Shown one piece after another: positions 30,157 to 39,649 of a stretch of DNA of 64,000 nt. Each line of letters starts with the position of its first letter. Position 1 is the first letter of the stretch. The stretch lies in contig CAJQRU010000019.1 in NCBI GenBank assembly GCA_905612355.1, positions 1-64,000 on the forward strand, in the 5' to 3' direction. Both the position numbers and the translations under genes were made by a program. The notes under the pieces are model-generated. The model saw nothing but the letters and a program-made list of their open reading frames with translations, was not told the origin of the DNA and did no database searches. Source of the DNA: an uncultured Gammaproteobacteria bacterium. GTDB taxonomy: Bacteria > Pseudomonadota > Gammaproteobacteria > Arenicellales > UBA868.

Positions 30157-30939
30157 ATGAGCGATATTACTTTGGCTTTTGAGCGGACTGGATCTGGCCC
30201 GCCTCTTATTATCCTGCATGGTTTGTTTGGTTCATCGACCAACTGGGGGTCTATTGCACATTGTTTAACGAAGTCTTATTCCGTTGATAGGATTGATCTT
30301 AGAAATCACGGTGCCTCGCCATGGCACGATACGATGGATTACCTGGCCATGGCAGATGACGTCAAGCAGTTCATCGAACAGCACCAATTAGAAAACCCAA
30401 TCCTGCTAGGACACAGTATGGGTGGTAAGGTGGCGATGGTGTTGGCCGTGCGTTATCCAGCGCTGGTTAAGGCGCTTGTTGTCGTTGACATTGCCCCGGT
30501 GACAACAGATGCCCGGCATACCAGCGTCGTGCTCGCATTGCGCAATCTGAATCTCGCAGCGGTGAGGAGTCGGCGTGACGCGGAGAGGGTATTGTTTTTT
30601 GACATTCCAGATGCCAGTTTGCGCCAGTTTCTCCTTCAAAATCTAATGCGGCGGGAAACAGGCTATGTCTGGCGCATCAATCTTCAAGCGCTCGCCGACA
30701 ATATGACGGTGTTGGCGGGCTTTCCCGTGTTACCAGGTTGTTATTCCGGTCCGACACTCTTTGTGCGTGGCGGTGATTCCAAGTACGTTGAAATCAAGCA
30801 CGAGCCAGTGATTCGAAAAATGTTTCCGGGTTCAGCCATTCGGACCATTGCTCGTGCGGGCCATTGGCTTCACGCTGAAAAACCACAGGAATTTCTGTGT
30901 GAATTGGAGGCATTTCTGGGGTCGAATATTACGAATTAA
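30157..30939 (+). CDS. alpha/beta hydrolase (YbfF-like esterase family)
   Basis: ILHGLFGSSTNWGSI, LLGHSMGGKVAM nucleophile elbow, AGHWLHAEKPQEF. Start at 30154 or 30157. Confidence 0.9.
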   Translation: MSDITLAFERTGSGPPLIILHGLFGSSTNWGSIAHCLTKSYSVDRIDLRNHGASPWHDTMDYLAMADDVKQFIEQHQLENPILLGHSMGGKVAMVLAVRYPALVKALVVVDIAPVTTDARHTSVVLALRNLNLAAVRSRRDAERVLFFDIPDASLRQFLLQNLMRRETGYVWRINLQALADNMTVLAGFPVLPGCYSGPTLFVRGGDSKYVEIKHEPVIRKMFPGSAIRTIARAGHWLHAEKPQEFLCELEAFLGSNITN

Positions 30940-31186
30940 TTTCTGTACAAGTGGATACCTCTGGTATCTGAGTTATGGGTGTGTGGCGGCATGGGGCAGC
31001 TCGATATGCTGCGGGTTGGTTGTGACCGTTTAAAGCACAGTAAAAATGAATAAGCTAATAGTAGATCGTTATTTGTTATATTTATGTGTATGACAGCGAC
31101 TATACGCAGTCTTAAAAATCTTCTTCATTAAGGAGTTGGAATAGCTGTTATTAATGGCATAGGACACATTTTTTAGATATTTAAAA

Positions 31187-32086
31187 ATGGCGATCATTAG
31201 CTACCTCAATAGTTTTCCGGCCCCTAATGCGTTAGATATTTTGGCGCGCGACGGCCAACACGAAGTGATTCGAATAGACGGCAATGATTCTGATCAAAGG
31301 AACTTCGATATTTTGGGCGCAGCTAATGCTTATCAGTGCGTTGGGGCGCGTGATGAGGTGCTGGTTTCACTGCGGGTTGATGCAGAGTTTTTGCAGCAGA
31401 CACCAAATTTGTTAGTAGTGTCAGCCAGTGGATCCGGTGTTGATGTTTTTGATCTTCCCGCCTGTACGAAGGCGGGCGTACTAGCGGTGAATCAGGCAGG
31501 GGGTAACGCCGAATCTGTCGCTGAACATGCGATTTCCATGATGATTGGATTGCAAAAACATATCAGTGCAGCGGATCGTGCACTCAGGTCAGGTTGGAGC
31601 GGCTCTAGGCTGAGTTTCACGGTGCGCGACCTATTTGGTAAAACGATGGGCATTGTCGGATTGGGCAATATAGGCAAGAGGCTTGCCCAGATATGTCGAG
31701 AGGGGTTTCGTTGTCAGGTATTAGCGACTGATCCTTATCTTTCCCTGGAAGAAATCAGAACAAGGGGGGCTGAGCCGGTAGATTTCGATGCTTTGCTACA
31801 GGCATCAGACATTATTTCAGTGCACACCCCGCTCACTGAAGTGACCCGCGGCATGTTTAACGAAAGTGCATTTTCAAAGATGAGAAAAGGTGCAATATTT
31901 GTTACCACGGCGCACGGCTCTATACACGACGAGCAGGATTTAGCTGACGCGCTAGCGTCGGGACACCTTAGTGGTGCGGGATTGGATGTGTGGGAGATGG
32001 AGCCTCCCGTCAAAGACCATCCGCTTTTGAAGATGGACAATGTCATTGCGACACCGCATAACCACACCCTTTGGTGGTCGCGTTAA
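31187..32086 (+). CDS. D-2-hydroxyacid dehydrogenase family protein, C-terminally truncated
   Basis: GIVGLGNIGKRLAQI, SVHTPLTEVTRGMF, GAGLDVWEMEPP, then ends abruptly at ATPHNHTLWWSR* where the family normally continues. Confidence 0.8.
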   Translation: MAIISYLNSFPAPNALDILARDGQHEVIRIDGNDSDQRNFDILGAANAYQCVGARDEVLVSLRVDAEFLQQTPNLLVVSASGSGVDVFDLPACTKAGVLAVNQAGGNAESVAEHAISMMIGLQKHISAADRALRSGWSGSRLSFTVRDLFGKTMGIVGLGNIGKRLAQICREGFRCQVLATDPYLSLEEIRTRGAEPVDFDALLQASDIISVHTPLTEVTRGMFNESAFSKMRKGAIFVTTAHGSIHDEQDLADALASGHLSGAGLDVWEMEPPVKDHPLLKMDNVIATPHNHTLWWSR

Positions 32087-32100
32087 GCTGGGTTTCGCCG

Positions 32101-33213
32101 TTGTCTTCAAGTCTTGTCGTTTCCCGGCGTAATCGCCGCACACCCTATACCGATCGGGTTGAGGCATGTGGTGTTCAGGATTATTCCATCGTTAACCACA
32201 TGTTGTTGCCAAAATCTTTCAATCGTAGTGTTGAAGAAGACTATTGGCATCTTAAGACACAGGTGCAACTCTGGGATGTCTCCTGTCAACGGCAGGTGGA
32301 GTTGCGTGGTCCAGATGCGGAACGTTTGGCGCAATGGATGACACCGCGAGACCTGTCACATATGAAAGTTGGCCAGTGCTTTTATGCACCGTTGGTCGAT
32401 GAGGCGGCGGGACTATTAAACGACCCCGTCATATTAAAGCGGTCACCGAACCGGTTTTGGTTCTCTATTGCTGATTCTGATATTTTGCTTTGGGCGACGG
32501 GCCTCGCATTGGGCATGGGCCTGGATATCGAAGTCACTGAGCCAGACGTATCACCGCTTGCGGTCCAAGGGCCTCGGGCCGAAGATCTTGTCGCTCTCGT
32601 GTTTGGTGAAGAAGTCAGGTCGCTTCTTTATTTTCAGTTTCTTGAATTGCCGTTTGCTGGCCGTCGTCTCGTGGTGGCGCGTTCTGGATACAGCAAACAG
32701 GCGGGATTTGAGATATACCTCGATGACAGCGCATTGGGCGGTCTGTTGTGGGATACGCTGTGGGAATCAGGCGCCATGTTTGATGTGGCCGCCGGCTGTC
32801 CCAATCTGATCGAAAGGGTGGAAGGTGGCTTGCTCTCGTACGGTAACGAGATGACCCGCGAGAATAACCCGTTCGAGATCAATCTAGATCGATTCTGCCG
32901 GGTAGATGGAAAAGTGGACTATGTGGGTCGGGTTGCCCTGCAGGAAATCGCAACATCGGGTCCTAGTCAACGGATTCGCGGCATTGTTTTCGAGGGTCGA
33001 CCTTGCCCTCCCTGTGCTGCGCCTTGGCCGATGACGATCGATGAAAAGGTTGTCGGACAGGTAACGACGGCAATCTGGTCACCTGCGTTCAAGAAGAATA
33101 TCGCTTTGGGCATGGTCACAAAAGACCATTGGACGTTCGGTCAGGCAGTTGATATTAACCTTCCAGACGGCGGGACCAAGCGGGGTAAGCTATGTCAGTT
33201 ACCGTTACGCTGA
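32101..33213 (+). CDS. GcvT-family aminomethyltransferase-like protein resembling dimethylsulfoniopropionate demethylase DmdA
   Basis: SRRNRRTPYTDRVEACGVQDYSIVNHMLLPKSFNRSVEEDYWHLKTQVQLWDVSCQRQVELRG...CPNLIERVEGGLLSYGNEMTRENNPFE matches recalled DmdA/GcvT-like sequence patterns. ORF opens at 32071; TTG at 32101 is a plausible start. Confidence 0.68.
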   Translation: MSSSLVVSRRNRRTPYTDRVEACGVQDYSIVNHMLLPKSFNRSVEEDYWHLKTQVQLWDVSCQRQVELRGPDAERLAQWMTPRDLSHMKVGQCFYAPLVDEAAGLLNDPVILKRSPNRFWFSIADSDILLWATGLALGMGLDIEVTEPDVSPLAVQGPRAEDLVALVFGEEVRSLLYFQFLELPFAGRRLVVARSGYSKQAGFEIYLDDSALGGLLWDTLWESGAMFDVAAGCPNLIERVEGGLLSYGNEMTRENNPFEINLDRFCRVDGKVDYVGRVALQEIATSGPSQRIRGIVFEGRPCPPCAAPWPMTIDEKVVGQVTTAIWSPAFKKNIALGMVTKDHWTFGQAVDINLPDGGTKRGKLCQLPLR

Positions 33214-33387
33214 GAGTTGGTCTGAACACTGCGATGGGTCGTATAGAGCGTGTAAGGCTACTTTTATTTGAGTCGACTGCGCGGAAACCCAGAGCAGTGA
33301 CGGGCGATAGGGAAATCACGTTGCTATCCGATATCTTCTGTGGGTGCTCTGGCGAGTGTTTGTTATGGTCAGAAAGGTCATAACGAG

Positions 33388-33990
33388 ATGACTACGGGTG
33401 TTAGGGTTAGAGCGGCCACTGAATGCGATATTTCCGGCCTCGCGTATGTGCTGATGGTGGCCTCTGGCGGTGTGATGGAGGCGATTTATCATGACGTCAT
33501 GCCGGGGCAGGGGGCCAAACAGGTTATCGAACGGTTGTTTTCTCGCGTTGGGGCTTCTACGGCGCTAGCGAATTGTTGGATTGCCGAATATGAAGGACAA
33601 GTAGTGGGGGGACTAAATGCCTTTTCGTTAGCGTTGTTTGATGCAGAACCGTCTAACCCTTGGCTGCGAGAGGATCGTCAGGGTCTCTTGACACCTTTTA
33701 GAGCACTGTTCAACGACGTCGGCTGTGATGAAGCTTATTACGTGAGGGCAGTAGCGGTTTATTCCAAGTTTCGTGGCTTGGGTGTGGGTGACGCGCTCAT
33801 GGCACAGGCACATAACGCTACCCGGATTAACCGTTTTTCCAGGACATGCCTGGCTGTTTTTGCTGACAATACGTTAGCGGTGGAGTTTTACACGCGCTTG
33901 GGATACACCGTGGTCGCGCGCCATCCCGCCCCCACGCATCGACTGATGCGCTACCAGGGCGACACCTTGTTGTTGGTTCGAGAGCTCTGA
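33388..33990 (+). CDS. GNAT-family N-acetyltransferase
   Basis: YYVRAVAVYSKFRGLGVGDALMAQAH (acetyl-CoA binding motif), AVEFYTRLGYTVV. Confidence 0.88.
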   Translation: MTTGVRVRAATECDISGLAYVLMVASGGVMEAIYHDVMPGQGAKQVIERLFSRVGASTALANCWIAEYEGQVVGGLNAFSLALFDAEPSNPWLREDRQGLLTPFRALFNDVGCDEAYYVRAVAVYSKFRGLGVGDALMAQAHNATRINRFSRTCLAVFADNTLAVEFYTRLGYTVVARHPAPTHRLMRYQGDTLLLVREL

Positions 33991-34102
33991 AGCAGATCAA
34001 TCACGTGGGCTGTGTAGTGAAGGATGGTCGTTGGCGTCCAGCCTCGACAATAATGATGTGTATTAACACTAAAGAAGATGCAAGCACGGAAGGAGGAGCC
34101 TC

Positions 34103-34456
34103 ATGCTGATCGAGGTGATTGCGTTTCAGTTGCCAGAGGAGATGATATGAGAAGAACTCATAAAAAATTATGAGGAGACCACTGACAAGTGGAGAAGCAT
34201 CAGGGAACTGATGCGTAAGAGTCACATCTGCGATGCTGATTCCCGTCTAGACGGTGGTGTTTATTATTGGAAGTCAGTAGCAGCGACGGCTGATGAATAG
34301 TATGGAGTGGACTGGCGTCAATTGGTAAGAGACCTCTACGGAAGTGATCCAGTGGTCCGTCGCTTTGAAGTACCTATTGTTGCGGACAATGGGCAGGATA
34401 AAACGATAACGATTTTAAATCGATGGCTTTGTTGCAGTCTTTGCTTGGCGAGGTAA
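34103..34456 (+). pseudogene. pseudogene of a small YdhR-like monooxygenase-type protein (two in-frame stops)
   Basis: Single frame: MLIEVIAFQLPEEMI*EELIKNYEETTDKWRSIRELMRKSHICDADSRLDGGVYYWKSVAATADE*YGVDWRQLVRDLYGSDPVVRRFEVPIVADNGQDKTITILNRWLCCSLCLAR*. AGGAGGAG RBS upstream; TGA at 34148, TAG at 34298. Confidence 0.75.
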
Positions 34457-34512
34457 AGAGCAGATCGGTTGACTTCTTATCCGATGGCGTTGTGTAAGAT
34501 CCACGATCGCCC

Positions 34513-35148
34513 TTACACGCGTCGCTCTACCGCTGTCGGCAGAGTCGTGAGTCGGCGCATTTCGCCGGTTGTTAATACGTTCGGGTTCTTAAGGTAATCC
34601 AGCATCATGTCTGTCCTGTCGAGTCCCCAAAAAAGCGCGTTGTTAATGGAAAACGTGGGAACCCCATAAACGCCGAGGGCGATGGCCTGTTCGGTATTCT
34701 GACGTAGGTCATCTTTGACAGAGGCAGCAGAAATCAGGTCGTTAGCATTCGGAAGGTTAGCTTCGAGTGTGAGTTGATGGAAACCCTCCTCGGTATGCGC
34801 GTCTTTCCCTTGTCCCCAGATATAGTTAAAAATCAGATCCACCACCTCGTGGGTGGTGTTTAGTGCGATGGCAAGACGCAGAGAGTTAAGTGGGTTGAAT
34901 GGGTGAGCGGGGGGTGTTTTGAAGGGGATACCATGTTGTTCGGCATACCAGTGGCAATACTGGTATGTGTCTGTTCGTTTGGCCGGGATTTCCGCGGGGC
35001 CTTTTTGACCCCAGTGATTGAGCAGGCCGGCAAATAAAATTGGAACCAAGCGCACATCAAGAGAGTTCGGTAGGCGCTGGAAAGTTCTGAACTGAAGATA
35101 AGAAAACGGCGAGATGAAATCAAAATACCAGTTAGCTGAATGATTCAT
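34513..35148 (-). CDS. 2-hydroxychromene-2-carboxylate isomerase / DsbA-family protein
   Basis: WYFDFISPFSYLQF, GVYGVPTFSINNALFWGLDRTDMM. Confidence 0.88.
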   Translation of the reverse strand: MNHSANWYFDFISPFSYLQFRTFQRLPNSLDVRLVPILFAGLLNHWGQKGPAEIPAKRTDTYQYCHWYAEQHGIPFKTPPAHPFNPLNSLRLAIALNTTHEVVDLIFNYIWGQGKDAHTEEGFHQLTLEANLPNANDLISAASVKDDLRQNTEQAIALGVYGVPTFSINNALFWGLDRTDMMLDYLKNPNVLTTGEMRRLTTLPTAVERRV

Positions 35149-35272
35149 GTCGGACTCCGTACGTGTTTCGTTGGTGATTCGAAATTCAGGGAAGGGGAGA
35201 TCTGAGTTGGAAGATTGACGCAGGGACTTGGGATATCCAAAGAAGTATTTTTCGATTGCGCTGATCGATCGA

Positions 35273-36415
35273 TCAGCGCAGGGTGCGAGCGAAAGCGCGG
35301 ATATCGTCGATGAGTAACTCGGGTTCCTCTAGCGCCGCAAAATGACCGCCACGCGGCATCTCTGACCAGTGGGTAATATTGTAGAGCCGTTCTACGTAAG
35401 ATCTCGGTGGCCAAGCGAGTAGTTCCGCTGGGAAGAGCGCGGCCGCAGTGGGCACTTCGATGCGTCGATTGTCCGTCGATAATAGACGGCCACCTTCCTC
35501 CCGTCTTCCATAGTAGATCCAAGAGGCAGTGTTGAAGGTTTTAGTGACAAGATAGACCATGATGTTGGTTAGTAGAGAGTCTTTCGTATGGGCACTCTCA
35601 ATGTTGTCGCCATCGGTATCTGACCACGAGTTAAATTTCTCAATAATCCAGGCAGCCACACCGACCGGGCTATCCATCATTGCGTAACTTAAGGTCTGTG
35701 GTTTGGTGGCCTGCTGTGTTCGATAGCCGTTCTCCAGCGACTGATCGTGCTCAAATTGAGCTGCCCAGGCTTCTTCTTCAGGACCGTGCGGGCCATCGGG
35801 ATGGCGCATGGTCAAAATATTGATATGAATAGCCTGGCAGGCAGGTGCGTGCTCGAAACCAAGCCAGCTTGAGATGGCGCCACCCCAATCTCCTCCTTGT
35901 GCCAGGTAGTTTGGGTATCCGAGGACGTCGGTCATCAATCTGTTGAAGAGGTCGGCCATCTTGCGTGGGCCCATCGGCCGCCTTGGGCGGCCTGAGAACC
36001 CAAATCCGGGCAAGGACGGTACGATGACATCGAAAGCATCGTCCACACTCCCACCAAAACGTTGCGGGTGGGCCAGTGGTTGGATGATGTCCAGAAATTC
36101 GACGATGCTACCGGGCCAGCCATGGCTAATAATCAAAGGTAAGGGCGAGGGTCCATCTCCTTTCTCTTGAATAAAATGCAGGTCGATCCCCTGCACCGGA
36201 GCAATGAAGTGGGAGAAGCAGTTGATCGCAGCTTCCTGTTTTCGCCAGTCGAATTCATTTATCCAGTAAGCGCACAATTCCTTCATATAACCAAGATGGG
36301 TGCCGTAAGCCCAGCCACCGTCATCTGGCATTTCGTGCCAGGGGTAATCTGCGACTTGCGTGCGAATCTGCTCCAGGGTTGTATCAGGAACGTCTATTCG
36401 AAACGGATGGATCAC
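35273..36415 (-). CDS. epoxide hydrolase family (N-terminal EHN domain + alpha/beta hydrolase)
   Basis: MIHPFRIDVPDTTLEQIRTQVADYPW, ISHGWPGSIVEFLDIIQPL, GGDWGGAISSWLG. Confidence 0.92.
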   Translation of the reverse strand: MIHPFRIDVPDTTLEQIRTQVADYPWHEMPDDGGWAYGTHLGYMKELCAYWINEFDWRKQEAAINCFSHFIAPVQGIDLHFIQEKGDGPSPLPLIISHGWPGSIVEFLDIIQPLAHPQRFGGSVDDAFDVIVPSLPGFGFSGRPRRPMGPRKMADLFNRLMTDVLGYPNYLAQGGDWGGAISSWLGFEHAPACQAIHINILTMRHPDGPHGPEEEAWAAQFEHDQSLENGYRTQQATKPQTLSYAMMDSPVGVAAWIIEKFNSWSDTDGDNIESAHTKDSLLTNIMVYLVTKTFNTASWIYYGRREEGGRLLSTDNRRIEVPTAAALFPAELLAWPPRSYVERLYNITHWSEMPRGGHFAALEEPELLIDDIRAFARTLR

Positions 36416-36796
36416 GACCGGGTCTCAAAGTGATTTTTTCTAGTCATTTATTTAACGATGGTTTCATCAGTGGTTCAGTGTCAGGGTTGGCCCATGAGTG
36501 TTTCTTTTTGCCACCGCGGTACTTATAGCATTTACCGGACTGCTCGAGTTTGTGAGCTATCGACGGGTAACCAACTGGCAGCGAAACTAGCCCAACGTGT
36601 TATAGCAGCTGGTCGTTCCAGGTCTCGTTTTGTCGCGTGTTAGGTGCCTACAGCCCATAAATTACCCGAAATGAACACGAGTAAAGCGGTGTTCGGTACA
36701 ATTTCGGTGCAGCCGACGGATAAATACAGACTAATCTAGCGGCCAGACAATGACCCTTATGGGTTCCAACATTTTACTGATCCAGGTGGTAACGCG

Positions 36797-37417
36797 ATGG
36801 ATATATTTGATGTGATTTACAACTGCCGCTCGATGCGGCGCCTTGATGAGAAACCGGTGCCCACGGAGTTGTTGGTTGAGTTGGTCGGGGCGGCTAACCA
36901 GGCGCCTTCTGGATCCAATATACAAATGGCGCGTTGGTTGGTAGTCACTGATGCTGGGGTCAAGAAAGACTTGGCTAAGTTAAATAGAAAGGGCGTCGAA
37001 AATTATATTGGGCCAAAGAAAACAAGGCCTGCGGCGTTACCGCATCAATCAAAAGAAAAGCGTTCGAGAATGTTGGATGCGGTGATCTGGCAGATGGAGC
37101 ACATGGCGTCGGTACCGGCGATTGTTATGGCGTGCATGGACTTTGGAGAGCCAGTGAATGACACAATGATGAGTCGCGGCGGTGGATCCATATGGCCAGG
37201 TGTTCAGAACCTCTTGCTGTCAGCCAGAGCATTGGGGTTGGGCGCAACACCGACCACTCTGGGGTTACGGGATCGGCAGGCAGTTGCTGAGGTGCTCAAT
37301 TTGCCGAGTACCATGGCAGCATTTTGTCTTATCCCCGTGGGTTATCCATTGGGTCGGTTCGGGACTGTGGTCAGAAAGCCGTTAGACGAAGTCATGCGCT
37401 GGGATCAATGGAGCTGA
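36797..37417 (+). CDS. nitroreductase family protein
   Basis: MDIFDVIYNCRSMRRLDEKPVPTELLVELVGAANQAPSGSNIQMARWLVV. Confidence 0.9.
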   Translation: MDIFDVIYNCRSMRRLDEKPVPTELLVELVGAANQAPSGSNIQMARWLVVTDAGVKKDLAKLNRKGVENYIGPKKTRPAALPHQSKEKRSRMLDAVIWQMEHMASVPAIVMACMDFGEPVNDTMMSRGGGSIWPGVQNLLLSARALGLGATPTTLGLRDRQAVAEVLNLPSTMAAFCLIPVGYPLGRFGTVVRKPLDEVMRWDQWS

Positions 37418-37442
37418 GATTGGCTGATGCCATGACTTGGAT

Positions 37443-38372
37443 CTAATCGATGAGCGTTAATCGATAACCAACCCTTGGGAAATGGAGTGCCATTTCGCCA
37501 CACTGGTTGTTATTGATCGATAGAGAAACGGTCTCTTTGCTCACTGAGCGGACCTGTCCTTTGATGGGCGTTTCTCCACTGTCGGTGACAGGAGAGATAC
37601 AGGCGTTCATTCCCGGTTGAATGCCCTGTGGATCTCTCGGGTCGGATTGTTCCTCGCCCACGGGCAGGGCGTCTTTGGCGATATCGAGCGCATCTTTGGG
37701 AGACATTGGGGTGGGGTAGCCATGGCCTACGGCTTTCATGCGTACGGCCCAGGCGTTGAGTAGTGGAAATTCAGATAAGAAGTCCTCGGCTGATGCGTAG
37801 CGTTCGGATATAAACCAGACAATAAACCATGCCAGAAGATCTGGAAGACCGGGGGCATCTCCAAGGACATACGGGCGACCCGTTTCAAAGCGCTTCTCCA
37901 ACCAGCCCAATTGGGGCCGAAGTTGGGCCAGCGTGTGTGGGAGATCTTCCGCTTCTTCAGCGAAGTTGCCCGTTGGCCCAAGATAAAGGCGCGCACGATC
38001 AGAAACCAATGCGGGAGGCAGCGATTCTGCAACCGGAGCAAATGCCACGCGGAGCGCCAGATCAAACAGGGGGCCGTCAGTCCATCGGGACAGAGCAAAA
38101 GGCAGGCCCGAACCTTGATTAGGAAAAAATGTCGGCTCTGGAAAGCGTTTTTCAAGCTCGCTAAAAATGCACTGTGTATCACAATACATATCGGCACCAA
38201 TTTGCATAACCGGGATTCGCCTATAACCGCCGGTCATAGCAAATAATTCTGGACGATCAGGAAGCCGATTTTGTTCTACCGAGTACCAGGTAAGTTGTTT
38301 AAGACCAAGGCCTGTTCGCACTTTCTCCGACACGGGGGACGCGGGATAGTGGTGAAGAATGATCTGTGCCAT
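37443..38372 (-). CDS. glutathione S-transferase family protein with C-terminal extension
   Basis: N-terminal thioredoxin-like fold (LHHYPASPVSEKVRTGLGLKQL), GGYRRIPVMQIG, all-alpha C-domain, plus about 80 extra residues. Confidence 0.8.
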   Translation of the reverse strand: MAQIILHHYPASPVSEKVRTGLGLKQLTWYSVEQNRLPDRPELFAMTGGYRRIPVMQIGADMYCDTQCIFSELEKRFPEPTFFPNQGSGLPFALSRWTDGPLFDLALRVAFAPVAESLPPALVSDRARLYLGPTGNFAEEAEDLPHTLAQLRPQLGWLEKRFETGRPYVLGDAPGLPDLLAWFIVWFISERYASAEDFLSEFPLLNAWAVRMKAVGHGYPTPMSPKDALDIAKDALPVGEEQSDPRDPQGIQPGMNACISPVTDSGETPIKGQVRSVSKETVSLSINNNQCGEMALHFPRVGYRLTLID

Positions 38373-38488
38373 GTCAGTAAATCGCTCCTGATTTTGAATG
38401 CACGATGGAAGTTTGAATCGAATGCGGGCTGCCGCCCTCGCTCGGCTCGATGGGGCTACCCCTCAGTAGGTGAGGCCGCTATACGTTG

Positions 38489-39130
38489 TTACCAGGGAGG
38501 CGGCTGCCCCCAACGGTCCCACGAGGTGGTTGCGCTGGTGGGCAGTCGGCTCGTTGGTCCAAATGTTCCGCGTGGATAACCAATGGGGATACAACAGTGA
38601 AATTCCATTTCTTCGGGTACTTCGAACATTGCGTTGACGCGGTCCATCACTTGTGGATGGAGCGTAGTCAGAACGCTACCAATGCCGAGTGCGCGTGCTG
38701 CCAGCAGTAGATTCTGAACTCCAGGAAAGGTAGACGAAGCGGCCACTCCTGATTGTTCTGAATAGACTAGAATAATGGTGGGTGCATTGATCATTTCATC
38801 GGCTAATAGTGCGGGCAAGCGGTAGACCGAGTTCTCTGGAATGTCGGCCTTGCTGGTCCAGCCATAAGCATCACGGCGTTTGGCCCACCAGGCTTCAAAG
38901 TACAGTTTGCCAAATTCACAGATAGCGTCACTGTCACGGATTACGAGGTAACGAGCGGGTTGAGCATTACCCCCGTTCGGTGCTTTGGAAGCGGCGTTCA
39001 AGATGATTTGTAACTGTGCGTCGGAAAGCGGACGATCGGGGTCGAGGCGACGCGTTGCACGTTGACTAAACATGGCTTCGCCGATCGGCATTGCCAGTTC
39101 CGGTGGGGAGTCGAGGCGTACCATATTCAT
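38489..39130 (-). CDS. nitroreductase family protein
   Basis: MFSQRATRRLDPDRPLSDAQLQIILNAASKAPNGGNAQPARYLVI. Confidence 0.9.
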   Translation of the reverse strand: MNMVRLDSPPELAMPIGEAMFSQRATRRLDPDRPLSDAQLQIILNAASKAPNGGNAQPARYLVIRDSDAICEFGKLYFEAWWAKRRDAYGWTSKADIPENSVYRLPALLADEMINAPTIILVYSEQSGVAASSTFPGVQNLLLAARALGIGSVLTTLHPQVMDRVNAMFEVPEEMEFHCCIPIGYPRGTFGPTSRLPTSATTSWDRWGQPPPW

Positions 39131-39649
39131 TGTAGTTTTCCTTTAGATTTGAGCATGTGTTAGGTATACAGTGAAATGGGTGTTATTGGTCTGGATCAAC
39201 CAAACCCACTAAATCATATGGTGAAGATCAGTTCAAAGAACTCGGGATTGAGTAAAGCAAAGAGGATAGCAGGTCATGCCCGCAAAGTTTCGTTCTAATG
39301 TTTTGAAATCATTAATATTTTATTCATTTGCGCATATTCTTCGGCCACACCAAAGAATAGTTATGTTGAGCTGTTGTTAAGAACGATGATGCCCATCGAG
39401 AAGTTTTGTCAGTCCTAAAATTGTCGCAGGTCAGATAGTAATTACCGCATTTTTTTAAGAAATACAGAAACATATCCAATACGCGATCTCCTTTGTCCTA
39501 TCACCTTGGAGCAAAAGGAAACCCCGGTAACGGGCAGTGTCGGTTAAGATATCCATGACCAATTGATCGTCGTTTCTTTGATGTTTGTAGTCTTAGAATG
39601 CAGACCGTTCATATGGCGCAGACTAAAGTGCCTACAGGAGTTCGTTAAC

